Positions 9,752-18,112 of a stretch of DNA of 64,000 nucleotides are shown piece after piece. The stretch lies in assembly GCF_040548735.1 (NCBI RefSeq), contig NZ_JBEPSD010000001.1, positions 1,860,001 to 1,924,000 of the forward strand, read 5' to 3'. Each line of letters begins with the position of its first letter. Position 1 is the stretch's first letter. The DNA is from Rhodanobacter soli. GTDB lineage: Bacteria; Pseudomonadota; Gammaproteobacteria; Xanthomonadales; Rhodanobacteraceae. Position numbers and translations under genes: made by a program. The notes beneath the pieces were generated by a model. That model saw only the letters and a list, made by a program, of their open reading frames with translations, had not been told where the DNA came from and ran no database searches.

Positions 9752-10506
9752 ACAACACGCCTCGCCTGCGCACCGTGCTGGTCGACGACGAAGTGCTGGC
9801 GCGCCTCGCGCTGCGCCAGGCGCTGGCCAGCCACCCCGAAGTGGAGATCGTCGGCGAATGCGGCAACGCCGCCGAGGCGATGCAGGCGGTGCGCGTGCTG
9901 CGCCCGGACCTGCTGTTCCTGGACATCCAGATGCCCGGCATCGACGGCTTCGAACTGCTGCACGAACTGACGCCCGACCGCCTGCCGCTGGTGGTGTTCG
10001 CCACCGCCTTCGCCGAACACGCGCTGCGCGCGTTCGATGCGATGGCGCTGGACTACGTGCTCAAGCCGATCGAACAGGCGCGCTTCGACCAGGCGATGGC
10101 GCGGGTGAACCAGCACTGGCAAGGCCTGCATGCGACGACCGGCACAGCGGGCGAGCCGGCGCCGACCCATGGCTACGTGCAACGTCTCAGCGTGCGCCAC
10201 GGCGAACACATCCGCGTGCTCGCCGTCGACGACATCGACTGGATCCGCGCCGACGGCAACTACCTGCACATCCACGTCGGCCCGGAGCGCTACCTGCACC
10301 GCGACACCCTGCGCCACCTGCTGCTGCAACTCGACCCCGCGCGCTTCCTGCGCATCCACCGCGGCACCCTCGTCAACCTGGCGCGCATCCGCGAAGTGCA
10401 TCCGTTGTTCAAGGGTGGGGCGGAGATCGTCCTGCACGACGGCACCCGACTAGATCTGAGTCGACGGTTTCGTGCCGGGGCGCGCAGCGTCTTGGGCCTG
10501 CCCTGA
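9748..10506 (+). CDS. LytTR-family response regulator
   Basis: DNA-binding partner of the preceding kinase, 252 residues. The receiver domain has the acidic pair in LVDDEVLARLALR, phosphoacceptor Asp59 in LLFLDIQMPGIDG, and the lysine in DYVLKPIEQ. A linker leads to a LytTR DNA-binding domain (VDDIDWIRADGNYLHIHVG, RFLRIHRGTLVNLARI). This class usually activates exported or envelope genes from direct-repeat sites. Its targets are not evident here. A decayed copy of part of its LytTR domain lies 670 bp downstream (11174-11273). Confidence 0.93.
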   Translation: MNNTPRLRTVLVDDEVLARLALRQALASHPEVEIVGECGNAAEAMQAVRVLRPDLLFLDIQMPGIDGFELLHELTPDRLPLVVFATAFAEHALRAFDAMALDYVLKPIEQARFDQAMARVNQHWQGLHATTGTAGEPAPTHGYVQRLSVRHGEHIRVLAVDDIDWIRADGNYLHIHVGPERYLHRDTLRHLLLQLDPARFLRIHRGTLVNLARIREVHPLFKGGAEIVLHDGTRLDLSRRFRAGARSVLGLP

Positions 10507-10514
10507 CTGAGGTG

Positions 10515-11090
10515 ATGGAAGTGAAGGTATGGGAACTCAAAAGTGGCTCCGTCAATGACTATGCGCCCCTGGTCTTTGCCAGCGACAAGGACATCGAGTC
10601 AGGCATGTTCGACACCTCTGGCACCAGCCTCTCCTGGTCAAAGAAGCCCAAGGTCGAAGTCTTCGTCGAACCTGGAAGAAAGAAACCCAAACCGCTGGCA
10701 GACATCAGTGCGCTGACTTCTGGCGCCCTGGTCATGAACGACAAGGCGAAGGCTGCGCTCGAGCCCTTCCTGTCGCGCTTCGGGCAGTTCCTCGAGATGG
10801 ACTGCGCAGGCGAGTCGCGCTGGTTCTACAACGTGACCAACATCATTCCTTGTATCGACGAGGCTCGCTCGGCCAAACGCCCGAGCGGTTCGTTCGTGAA
10901 GGAGGAATTCTTCGAGGACAGGCTGCCCCTCGACGCGGCTGTGTTCAAGGATCCGCTCACGGCCGCGGCTGTGCTCTACGTCAACGAAGCGGGCAAGGCG
11001 GCACTGGAAAGAATCTTTACCGAAGCCGACATCGTTGGCGCCGCCATTGTCGAGCTCGGGCCAACCAAGAAGCCTCGACCGCGACCCTGA
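10515..11090 (+). CDS. Orphan protein resembling DUF1629/Imm11-type immunity proteins
   Basis: Soluble protein of 191 residues that starts MEVKVWELKSGSVNDYAPLV and ends with a basic-proline tail. Overall style (KVWELK strand, a central NVTNIIPCID segment, then FFEDRLPLDAAVFKD and VLYVNEAGKAALERIFTEADI) recalls immunity-type proteins of the Imm11/DUF1629 group, but I cannot confirm the family. No polymorphic toxin gene lies beside it. Base composition is less GC-biased than its neighbours, with more A/T third positions, which suggests acquisition. It sits eight bases after the response regulator stop and is followed by debris. The coding call is strong; the function is weak. Confidence 0.6.
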   Translation: MEVKVWELKSGSVNDYAPLVFASDKDIESGMFDTSGTSLSWSKKPKVEVFVEPGRKKPKPLADISALTSGALVMNDKAKAALEPFLSRFGQFLEMDCAGESRWFYNVTNIIPCIDEARSAKRPSGSFVKEEFFEDRLPLDAAVFKDPLTAAAVLYVNEAGKAALERIFTEADIVGAAIVELGPTKKPRPRP

Positions 11091-11173
11091 TTCCAGCGAG
11101 CGCCGCCGCGCATCGGCCGCCACACAACAAGCAAGCCGATGGCAGGTGAATGTGGTTCACACTTGGTGTGGCG

Positions 11174-11273
11174 CCTCAGAATGCGCCACGAGGAACAGAT
11201 CCGCGTACTCGCCATCGACGACGATTGCATCAGCCTCGCAACTTTCGATGATCAGACGCGCCGGCGAATTTGA
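11174..11273 (+). pseudogene. Fragment of a LytTR response regulator
   Basis: The gap 11091-11562 has no convincing gene. Bases 11174-11240 translate to RLRMRHEEQIRVLAIDDDCI, which aligns with RLSVRHGEHIRVLAVDDIDW of the intact regulator at 9748-10506. The DNA is also clearly related. Similarity ends after about 25 codons and the frame stops at 11271-11273. This is best read as a broken duplicate of the LytTR domain, left when the immunity-like gene and its flanks were inserted or recombined. The remainder of the gap shows nothing I recognise. Confidence 0.6.
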
Positions 11274-11562
11274 TCGGGCTCCCGAAAGGCGGGATGGCAG
11301 GTTACGGCCCCAAGGCGACGGTCGCGAGCGTCTGCTTTGAGGAAGGCTGATTGCGATTAACACCGGACATGGACAGCAGGCCCTGACGGACGAAAACGGC
11401 GCACCCCCGCAACGGGCACCCATCTCGCGCCATGCAGTTGCGGTCGACTCACCATCAGCACACGAGGCAAGACGTCTTCGAGTACCGATCTGCCAGTGCC
11501 TTGCACGGTCAAAACAGACGGTCAGTGGACGCTGGAACCGGGTTCCCGGCTGACTCGCGATC

Positions 11563-12627
11563 TCAACGAGACGGTGTCACAAGCGTCTTGCGGAAGAACG
11601 TCAGCGCATCGGCATTGACCTGCCGTTGAACGGCGGCGCGATCCACGCCCGACGGATCTTGGCAGAGGCTCGGTAGATGTTTAGCCAGCTGCGGCGAGCA
11701 CGGCCCCATGAACACATAGTGCCCGGCGTTGGGTACCATCTTCATGCCATCCAGCGATTTGATCAGCGGCGCGATGTGCAGAACGTTGTATTGCGGGATC
11801 AGCACGTGGTCGTTCTGGCCGTAGTAGAGGAAGACCGGACGGTTGACGGTTGCCAATCCGTCTTTGCCGAAGACAACGCTAAACGGTGCCATTGCGAAGG
11901 CGGCCTTCACGCGCGGGTCGTCGGGATTGCCCCAGTGCGTGTACTTTTTTTGCAGGGCGCCAAGATAGCTCTTCAAGCTTTGATCTGGCGCGGGAAGCGT
12001 CTTCAGGAATTCGCAGATCCCTTCCTTGTCAGCAGGATTTTCGTCGCAGTAGGTCATCAAACGGTCGAACCGCGGAACCGCACCCACAAGCAGCAGGGCC
12101 GTGTAGCCACCGGCAGAGAATCCGGCTGCGCCAATCCGGTTCGGGTCAACCAATGTCTTCCAGCGTGGATCGTTCAGCAGCATGCTGATCGTGGCCGATA
12201 CCTGGATCGGGCGCCCCCCCAACACAGCTGCATGGCCATTGCCGCTGCTGTCGAGGTAATTGTCCTTGGGATGCAGAAGTGTTGCAGCGATGAACCCATG
12301 GCTTGCCAGCAAGATCGCCATGTTGCGGAACTCGAGGTCGTCTCCCCCGTGGCCGTGCGAAATCACCACCAGCGGCTTGGTGCCTGCAATCGGTGGTGCG
12401 TCCCGAGTGGCATGCAATTCATAGGCTCCGACCCTGGTCACCCGACTGGCCTGTGAGGATGGGTAGAACACATATCCAGGCATCGTGCCGCCGTTGACTG
12501 GGTCATGGATCGTGATGGGTGAAACACCTACGCCAGCGTTCGTTTGCGCAAATGCGGCGAGCGGCAGAACCAGCAACAGTGGCGCGAGCCAGCGCCAAAT
12601 TCGGAAACGATGATCGATGGCAATCAC
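11563..12627 (-). CDS. Secreted alpha/beta hydrolase (dienelactone-hydrolase/PAF-AH-like)
   Basis: Exported esterase-like enzyme of 354 residues. A signal peptide (RWLAPLLLVLPLAAFAQ) is followed by an alpha/beta hydrolase core: oxyanion region VVISHGHGGDD, nucleophile Ser171 in GAAGFSAGGYTA, an acid candidate in YYGQNDHVLIP, and His in NAGHYVFMGPC. The architecture is like predicted dienelactone hydrolases and bacterial platelet-activating-factor acetylhydrolase relatives. The substrate is unknown. The only start in phase before the leader is GTG 12627, with GAGGG upstream. Codon use is less extreme than in the neighbourhood, and the gene stands alone between two gene-poor gaps, consistent with transfer. 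Confidence 0.88.
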   Translation of the reverse strand: MIAIDHRFRIWRWLAPLLLVLPLAAFAQTNAGVGVSPITIHDPVNGGTMPGYVFYPSSQASRVTRVGAYELHATRDAPPIAGTKPLVVISHGHGGDDLEFRNMAILLASHGFIAATLLHPKDNYLDSSGNGHAAVLGGRPIQVSATISMLLNDPRWKTLVDPNRIGAAGFSAGGYTALLLVGAVPRFDRLMTYCDENPADKEGICEFLKTLPAPDQSLKSYLGALQKKYTHWGNPDDPRVKAAFAMAPFSVVFGKDGLATVNRPVFLYYGQNDHVLIPQYNVLHIAPLIKSLDGMKMVPNAGHYVFMGPCSPQLAKHLPSLCQDPSGVDRAAVQRQVNADALTFFRKTLVTPSR

Positions 12628-13050
12628 GGGAAAACCCTCGAAGGCGGGTGGAAACCAGAAGACACGAGCAAGCCGAGATCCGCCGCGCTTGACCCATCTG
12701 GCAATGGCCTACCGGCGCGTGGGGACGGTACCGAGCCAAACGCGGCAGCCGTCGCGGACCAGTACTACACAATAGCCACGCGCGGGCTGGGCGCGCGTGC
12801 CAGATGTCATCACGAGCAACGCCATGTCCCACCTTGGCAGCAATTGCCCGTCCGGCCATACACGACGCAGGCAAAAGAAGCCTCCACGGCGCTTCACCGA
12901 GGTGCCGCTGCCGAGTTGCCTCTTGGGAACGTCCGCCATCGGGGATGTCAGCCGAGATTGCGAACGACCGGTTGTGGCCGAAAGCAGACATCCATAACAG
13001 CAAAACCATCGCCCCAATTCTGCAACCTTGCATCTTGGCTCTTTCGCTCT
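12628..13050. other. Non-coding stretch, no gene recognised
   Basis: About 420 bp with overlapping open frames on both strands but no frame with protein-like composition or a ribosome binding site. The minus-strand frame contains MSAFGHNRSFA, a phrase produced by a GGCCGAAAGCAGACAT-type sequence (around 12974-12990) that I associate with intergenic debris in other genomes. That memory could not be checked. I regard the segment as non-coding. Confidence 0.5.
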
Positions 13051-13365
13051 CGCAACCGCGCAGCGGTTGCGCACCGAGTGCGGGCCATGGCGAGGGCATG
13101 GATGCTCGAGTTGAGGCAACGCAGGAGCAGTTGCCCGATGGCCCGCCGCTCTACCCGGGGCCCCTGTGCGGTGGTGAGTCGGGGTCGACAGGCCGCGCAG
13201 CGGGCATCGACAGGGATGTCGATGCCTTTTCGCCAGGGCAGGATGCCCTGTCGAAAAGCCCGGCCCCGGCTCACGGATTTGCCGGGCAGGAAGCCCGGCA
13301 AGCGCCAAGCGGGGTGGCCTTCTCTTTGGGTTACTTTTCTCTTGGCCACGCAAGAGAAAAGTGAC
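13051..13365. repeat. Array of strong hairpins, probable lineage-specific intergenic repeat
   Basis: Five stem-loops lie in about 315 bp: 13051-13071 (perfect 9 bp, CGCAACCGC), 13203-13226 (perfect 10 bp, GGCATCGACA, GGGA loop), 13227-13257 (13 bp with one mismatch), 13279-13301 (perfect 9 bp, TTGCCGGGC), and 13330-13365 (15 bp with one G/T pair, arm GTTACTTTTCTCTTG). Hairpins 13203-13226 and 13227-13257 abut. No protein is credible here on either strand. The block looks like a composite palindromic repeat dispersed in xanthomonad-type genomes, which is from memory. Its role (terminator, RNA, hot spot) is unknown. Confidence 0.65.
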
Positions 13366-13438
13366 TCGGCTGCCGAAGGCAGACGAAAGCTCTTCGCTTT
13401 ACGCGCAGCCTCGCCGCAGGCGTACCGGCTGAAGTGCG

Positions 13439-13458
13439 ATGCCTGCCTTCACAGGCAT
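13439..13458. repeat. Single REP-like palindrome (family B variant)
   Basis: ATGCCTG, six-base loop, CAGGCAT, preceded by AAGTGCG and followed by GACGG. This matches the layout of the family B repeats around 20 kb (AAGTGCGATTCCTGC...GCAGGAATGAC), with altered stem bases. It is an isolated half unit upstream of the propeller genes. Confidence 0.55.
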
Positions 13459-13627
13459 GACGGGGTGGGGGATAGGGGGTTTCCACGGTTCCGCGGCGAG
13501 GCGGAGCCGATTGTCCCGCGCTGACAACCGCTGGTCACAGCGAGTCTCCGCTCGTCACAAAGCGGCGGCAGTGCACCGACGCCGCTGTGCAGACTCGGCC
13601 GCATCATTATCGCGTCGAGGAACACGC

Positions 13628-14587
13628 ATGGCCCGTCGCCCGCTCACCCTGTTCGCCTGCAGCATCGTCGCGCTGGGCCTGTGCGGCGCCGCCGGCGTCC
13701 ACGCCGCCGACATGGCACCCGCCACACCGGAAATCTTCGCGCCCGGCGCGATCTCCGGTCCGGCAGGCGTGGATTGCCTGACCTTCGCGCCCGACGGCGC
13801 CACCGTCTACTTCGACCAGCAGGCGGGCTGGAACGGTTTCATCATGGAATCGCACCGCGTGGGCGACGGCTGGTCGACGCCGCAGATCGCGCCGTTCTCC
13901 GGGAAGTGGCAGGACCACGATCCGGCGATGGCGCCGGATGGCTCGTTCCTGGTGTACACGTCCAACCGCGCCGCCGTGAGCGGCGGGCCGGCGCTGCACG
14001 GCGGCCAGCTGTGGCGGGTCGATCGTCGTGGCAACGGTTGGGGCGAGCCGCAGCGATTGCCCGACGCGGTGAACGTGGGCAGCAGCGTCTACGCGCCGAG
14101 CGTGGCGGTCAACGGCGACGTGTACTACCAGCGCCGCGATGACGCCACGCACGAGTTCCGTCTCTATCGCACCGCCTGGCGCGACGGCCATTACCAGCCG
14201 CCGCAGCGGCTCGCGCTGGGCGATCCGGCCGCGCACGAGCTGGACCCGGCGATCGCGCCGGACCAGTCCTTCATCGTGTTCGATGCCAACTACGCCGGCA
14301 AGGACAAGCCCGACCGGCTGTACCTCGCCTTCCGCGAGGGCGATGGCTGGAGCGCGCCGATCGACCTCGGCGACGCGGTGAACCGCTACGAGCCCTGGGG
14401 CTCGCACCTGAGCCCGGACGGACGGACGCTGTATTTCACCAGCAACTACACGGCGAAGGTGGGCTACCCGCGCTCGCCCGCGCAGGCGCGCGCGGACCTG
14501 GCGCGCATGCGCGCGTGGGACAACGGCAACAACCATATCTGGCGGCTGTCGCTGGCGCCGTGGCTGGCGGCGCACCGCTCGCGATGA
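13628..14587 (+). CDS. Secreted PD40/TolB-like beta-propeller protein
   Basis: Exported protein of 319 residues: signal peptide (PLTLFACSIVALGLCGAAG...VHAAD), then WD40-like PD40 blades. Recurrent blade motifs include FAPDGATVYFDQ, MAPDGSFLVYTSN, IAPDQSFIVFDAN and LSPDGRTLYFTSN. Such propellers bind partners or ligands in the periplasm; no catalytic site is visible. ATG 13628 is chosen because the leader starts there. The second copy begins 52 bp downstream, and the pair shares FAPGAISGP/FGPGVIST and SWSTPQIAPFSGKW-like blocks, so they arose by tandem duplication. A third, broken copy lies at 7865-8017. Confidence 0.87.
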   Translation: MARRPLTLFACSIVALGLCGAAGVHAADMAPATPEIFAPGAISGPAGVDCLTFAPDGATVYFDQQAGWNGFIMESHRVGDGWSTPQIAPFSGKWQDHDPAMAPDGSFLVYTSNRAAVSGGPALHGGQLWRVDRRGNGWGEPQRLPDAVNVGSSVYAPSVAVNGDVYYQRRDDATHEFRLYRTAWRDGHYQPPQRLALGDPAAHELDPAIAPDQSFIVFDANYAGKDKPDRLYLAFREGDGWSAPIDLGDAVNRYEPWGSHLSPDGRTLYFTSNYTAKVGYPRSPAQARADLARMRAWDNGNNHIWRLSLAPWLAAHRSR

Positions 14588-14639
14588 CTTCCGTCCCGGC
14601 CGGCATCGCCAGTGCGATCCGCCGATACCCCACCAGGAG

Positions 14640-15665
14640 ATGACCGTGTCCCCACGCAACCTCGTCCTCGCCGCCTGCGTCGCGGCCACGCTCGCCACGC
14701 AAGCAGCCACCGCCGGCGAACTGTTCGGCCCCGGCGTGATCTCCACCGGCCTGCAGGAAACCTCGGCCGCGCTGACGCCGGACGGCAACACCGTGTACTT
14801 CATGCGCTCGGATTTCGCCGAGGCGGACGACACCATCCTGGTCTCGCATCGCGCCGCGGGCCGCTGGTCGACGCCGCAGGTGGCCGCGTTCTCCGGCCAG
14901 TGGCACGACTCCGAACCGACGCTGTCGCCCGACGGCCAGCGCCTGTACTTCGTCTCCAACCGGCCGCCGCACCCTGACGGTGCGCCGGTAACTGCCACGA
15001 TGAACGGACGGAGTTTTCCCGGCACAAACCTCTGGTATGTCGCGCGGCAACCGAACGGCGGATGGGGTGCGCCGCTCCACGTCGACGGCGCGCTCAACGA
15101 CGGCGCGATGATCTACAACCCGTCGGTGGCGGCGAACGGCGATATCTACTTCTCGGCGCATCGAGAGGATTCCGGCAAGGCGTACCAGATCTACGTGGCG
15201 CGCGATCACGGCCATGCCACGCCCGAACGGCTGGCGCTGGGCGACCTGGCGAACAACCGCATGGATCCCGCGGTCGACCCGCTCGGACGCTTCCTGCTCT
15301 ACGCCGGCAACGAGGGCGACGCGCTGGGCAGCGCCGACATCTACATCGTGTTCCGCCAGCCGGACGGCGGCTGGGGCAAACCCGAACACCTGGGCGGCGA
15401 CGTCAACAGCCGCACGCTGGAAAACGCACCGTCGCTGGGGCCGGTGTTCGGCGAACTCTACGTAGCGAGCGCACGCCGCGACGACGTGCACTTCCCCAAG
15501 CCGCGCGACGATGCGGCCGCGCTGCAACGGCGCCTGCAGTCGCCGCTGAACGGCTCGCGCAATCTCTGGCGCTTCGACATCTCGCCCCTGCTGCGCGCGC
15601 ATGGCATCACGCCGGCGGCGAACGCCGCCACGGCCCATCCCGCTTCCGCGAAGAAACCGGCATGA
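14640..15665 (+). CDS. Second secreted PD40 beta-propeller protein
   Basis: Paralogue of the preceding protein, 341 residues, with a short signal peptide ending ATLATQAATAG. Blades carry LTPDGNTVYFMRS, LSPDGQRLYFVSN and a central VAANGDIYFSAH. The C-terminus adds a low-complexity Ala/Pro/Lys tail (AANAATAHPASAKKPA). ATG 14640 overlaps an AGGAG-containing leader. It probably shares a transcript with 13628-14587. The function is unknown; the two may form a heteromer or bind related ligands. The call as a PD40 propeller is firm, the role is not. Confidence 0.86.
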   Translation: MTVSPRNLVLAACVAATLATQAATAGELFGPGVISTGLQETSAALTPDGNTVYFMRSDFAEADDTILVSHRAAGRWSTPQVAAFSGQWHDSEPTLSPDGQRLYFVSNRPPHPDGAPVTATMNGRSFPGTNLWYVARQPNGGWGAPLHVDGALNDGAMIYNPSVAANGDIYFSAHREDSGKAYQIYVARDHGHATPERLALGDLANNRMDPAVDPLGRFLLYAGNEGDALGSADIYIVFRQPDGGWGKPEHLGGDVNSRTLENAPSLGPVFGELYVASARRDDVHFPKPRDDAAALQRRLQSPLNGSRNLWRFDISPLLRAHGITPAANAATAHPASAKKPA

Positions 15666-15696
15666 ATGCCCGCTGCTGGTTGAACCGCGCGGTGCG

Positions 15697-16062
15697 CTAC
15701 ACCCACACGTCGTTCTGTGCGGTGTACGCGCCGCCTGCATCGCCGGTGTTGACCACGCCGCGTGGCTCGACCAGCATGACGCAGCATTCCTGCTCGGCCA
15801 CCGGGCGATGCTCCACGCCTTTGGGGACGACGTACATTTCCCCGGCAGCGAGCGGGATGGCCTTGTCCCTGAATTCGAGCGTCATGGCGCCCTGGAGAAC
15901 GATGAAGACTTCATCCGTGTCCGCGTGCGCATGCAAGACAAACTCGCCCTGCAGCTTGACCAGCTTGAACTGGTAGTCATTCATCTCGGCAATGACGCGG
16001 GGCGACCAACGTTCCGAGAACCTGGCGAGCTTGTCCTTCAGATTGATCGCACCGTCGGTCAT
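15697..16062 (-). CDS. Small single-domain cupin
   Basis: Cytosolic cupin of 121 residues. The metal-binding pattern is present: [16 protein letters not shown] supplies His44, His46 and Glu51, and [11 protein letters not shown] supplies His85. Enzymes of this size include isomerases, dioxygenases and sugar-binding proteins, so the reaction cannot be assigned. ATG 16062 is preferred, with AGGTG just upstream; a GTG at 16077 overlapping the previous stop is the alternative. The gene follows the ABM-domain gene on the same strand within 12 bp and is surely co-transcribed. Confidence 0.87.
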   Translation of the reverse strand: MTDGAINLKDKLARFSERWSPRVIAEMNDYQFKLVKLQGEFVLHAHADTDEVFIVLQGAMTLEFRDKAIPLAAGEMYVVPKGVEHRPVAEQECCVMLVEPRGVVNTGDAGGAYTAQNDVWV

Positions 16063-16073
16063 GGCGCACCTGA

Positions 16074-16376
16074 TCACGCGTTGTCTTTCACATACTGCGG
16101 CGTCACGCTGCGGATCTCGCCCGACTCGGCAAGCAGCGCCTGCGTGTCCCGCTGATAGTCGGAGAACCAGGGTTGCTGCGCGAACTCCCGGATGCTGGCG
16201 GGGTCGCCCAGCCCGAACACGATGATCCGGTCGGGGTCGCCGTCATCGTAGCAATAGTAGAAACCGAGCGTGCTGCCGGCGATGTAGTCGCGGGCGTATT
16301 TTTCCCAGACGCGCCTGACCTCGTCGCGCTGGCCGGGTTTGGCCTTGAGCATCACCAGGCTGGCATTTCTGTTCAT
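16074..16376 (-). CDS. ABM-type (antibiotic biosynthesis monooxygenase fold) protein
   Basis: Small protein of 100 residues with the ferredoxin-like ABM fold: [20 protein letters not shown], then [20 protein letters not shown], then [20 protein letters not shown]. Family members act on quinones or polyketides as cofactor-free monooxygenases, though many are uncharacterised. The following cupin gene starts at or just after its stop. Together they look like a two-gene unit handling a small aromatic or reactive compound, which is inference. Confidence 0.82.
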   Translation of the reverse strand: MNRNASLVMLKAKPGQRDEVRRVWEKYARDYIAGSTLGFYYCYDDGDPDRIIVFGLGDPASIREFAQQPWFSDYQRDTQALLAESGEIRSVTPQYVKDNA

Positions 16377-16567
16377 GGCATCTCCTCACGTTCGTTGGCT
16401 TCGCGGTCGCCGCGTGCGGCCGCCAGACACCAGGACGCATGGGAAACCGCCATCGTGACAAGTCGATCCAGAAATTTTTTGGCGCAGACCCCATAACCAG
16501 GGACGGCGCTCGCGTTGATCGAGACCCGGCGGCGACAGGCAGCGGCCATGCGCATCGTCGACGAGCC

Positions 16568-16584
16568 GGCGGGCCGTGCCCGCC
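16568..16584. repeat. GGCGGGC palindrome
   Basis: GGCGGGC-CGT-GCCCGCC, a perfect 7-bp stem followed by CTACG. It is the same kind of hairpin as the two at 45156-45172 and 45204-45220. It lies 24 bp downstream of the AI-2E-type gene stop and could serve as its 3' stem-loop, although no T-run follows on the minus strand. Confidence 0.5.
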
Positions 16585-16607
16585 CTACGATGCCAAGGCA
16601 GGGCGCC

Positions 16608-17795
16608 CTAGCGCTGCACGATGTGCGCGAACCATTCCCAGCCGCGCACGCGTTCGGTGATCAGCTTGGTGCAGGTCAGCATCGGCACCGCCAGCAGAGC
16701 GCCGGGGATGCCCCACAGCCACCCCCACACCAGCAGCCACAGCAGGATCGCGATCGGGCTGAGCCGCATGCTGGCGCCCTGGATCATCGGCGTGATCAGG
16801 TTGCCCTCCACCGCGGTGATGCCGGCGAAGGTCAGCACCGGCAGGAACACTTCGAGGCTCGCATCGTTCGCATACAGCATGCACACCACCGCCAGCAGGG
16901 TGGTGGTGACGATCGCGCCGACGTAGGGAATGAAGTTGGCGAACATCGCCACTGCGCCCCACAGCAGCGGGTCGGGCACCTTGTACAGCCACAGCATGCC
17001 GGCGGTGATCGCGCCGAGGCTGGCGTTGATCAGCAGTGCGGTGAGCAGGTAGCGCGATACCTCGGTCTGGATGCCGCGCACGATGGTCACGGCATGCCGC
17101 TTGTAGGCGAAGCTGGGGGTGATCTCGACCAGCCGGCGCAGCATCGAGTCGCCGTAGACCAGGAAGAAGAACACCAGCAGCAGCACGCTGAGCACGGCCG
17201 CCAGCACTTTCGGCGCGGTCGAGACCACGTCCCAGGCGCTGATCGACATCGGCGTGGACTGCGGCGAGGCCGCACGGGTGCTGGAGCCGCTGCTGACCAG
17301 GGTCTGCGTGGCGCGGTTCGCCGCCTCCAGCGGCTTGGTGAAGCTGCGCAGCTTCGGCACGAAGCTGCGGATCGCCGTGGGCGCGCCGTGGAACCAGCCG
17401 ACGGCCGGTTGCGCCAGCAGGCCCACGCCGCTGCCGATGCCGACGATCAGGCCGAGCATCAGCACGCTGGCGGTGAGCCAGCGTGGCAGGCGGATGCGCG
17501 TGCCGAAGGCGACGATCGGGTTCAGCGCCAGGCCGATGAACGCGGCCAGCACCAGCGGAATCAGCAGGGCCTTGGTCAGGGTGATGGTGTACAGCAACGC
17601 CAGCAGCAGCAGCGCGTTCAGCACCATGCGTACCGCATGCAGGTGCCGGCGCATGCCGCGCGCGGCATTCAACTGGCGCAGCCCGTGCCGAACCGCCGCC
17701 TCGGCCACCGCCGGCTCCGCCGGGATGACGATGGCGCCAGCCTCGGCCACGCCCCCGTCCGGCGCGGGCGGAGATACCTGTTCGGATTCGCTCAT
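16608..17795 (-). CDS. AI-2E transporter (PerM/TqsA) family permease
   Basis: Inner-membrane protein of 395 residues. About eight hydrophobic helices fall in the family pattern: two or three N-terminal helices (LNALLLLALLYTITLT, LIPLVLAAFIGLALNPIV), a long periplasmic/cytosolic middle, then the conserved C-terminal set (WGAVAMFANFIPYVGAI, FAGITAVEGNLITPMIQG, LSPIAILLWLLVWGWLWGI). The last group is diagnostic. Family members include quorum-signal exporters and Na+/H+ antiporters, so transport of AI-2 is not implied. The start overlaps the stop of the upstream gene by four bases, placing it at the end of the envelope-stress operon. Confidence 0.92.
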   Translation of the reverse strand: MSESEQVSPPAPDGGVAEAGAIVIPAEPAVAEAAVRHGLRQLNAARGMRRHLHAVRMVLNALLLLALLYTITLTKALLIPLVLAAFIGLALNPIVAFGTRIRLPRWLTASVLMLGLIVGIGSGVGLLAQPAVGWFHGAPTAIRSFVPKLRSFTKPLEAANRATQTLVSSGSSTRAASPQSTPMSISAWDVVSTAPKVLAAVLSVLLLVFFFLVYGDSMLRRLVEITPSFAYKRHAVTIVRGIQTEVSRYLLTALLINASLGAITAGMLWLYKVPDPLLWGAVAMFANFIPYVGAIVTTTLLAVVCMLYANDASLEVFLPVLTFAGITAVEGNLITPMIQGASMRLSPIAILLWLLVWGWLWGIPGALLAVPMLTCTKLITERVRGWEWFAHIVQR

Positions 17796-18112
17796 GCCGG
17801 CTCGCCGCCCTCGGCATCCGCTGCAGCGGCGGCACGCGGCATCGCGCCCAGCTCCGTGATCAATCGCACGCCATGGGCCACCATCTCGACCACGCCGCCA
17901 CCAAGCAGCGGACCCAGCCCCGGCACCCGCAGCGGATGCACGTCGAGGCTGCCCAATACGAAGCCGGCACCGGCGGCCGCGCCCACCGTCGTCAGCGGAT
18001 GCTCGCGGCCGCGCACCAGCAGGGCCGCCGCCGGCGTGGTCAACGCGTGCCGTGCCGCGCGCATGCGCAACTGGGCGGCCTGCACCCTCGCCACGCGATC
18101 GAACATGCTCAC
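17792..18112 (-). CDS. Small YqjK-position membrane-associated protein
   Basis: Protein of 106 residues, unrecognised by family. It has an amphipathic basic N-terminus (MFDRVARVQAAQLRMRAARH) and one or two weak hydrophobic glycine-rich segments (TTVGAAAGAGFVLGSLD and LGPLLGGGVVEMVAHGVRL). It overlaps both neighbours by four bases. Position after YqjD-like and YqjE-like genes corresponds to yqjK in enterobacteria, but sequence similarity is not evident. A membrane-anchored accessory role is inferred only from context. Confidence 0.7.
   Translation of the reverse strand: MSMFDRVARVQAAQLRMRAARHALTTPAAALLVRGREHPLTTVGAAAGAGFVLGSLDVHPLRVPGLGPLLGGGVVEMVAHGVRLITELGAMPRAAAAADAEGGEPA

Noticed and set aside
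12503..13353. Minus-strand frames of ~200 codons in the gene-poor gap
   Set aside because: Proline/arginine-rich translations over hairpins, no ribosome site, no domain. Better explained as non-coding repeat.
16608..17795. Dedicated autoinducer-2 exporter
   Set aside because: The family name is misleading; members have varied transport roles and no luxS or quorum gene lies nearby.
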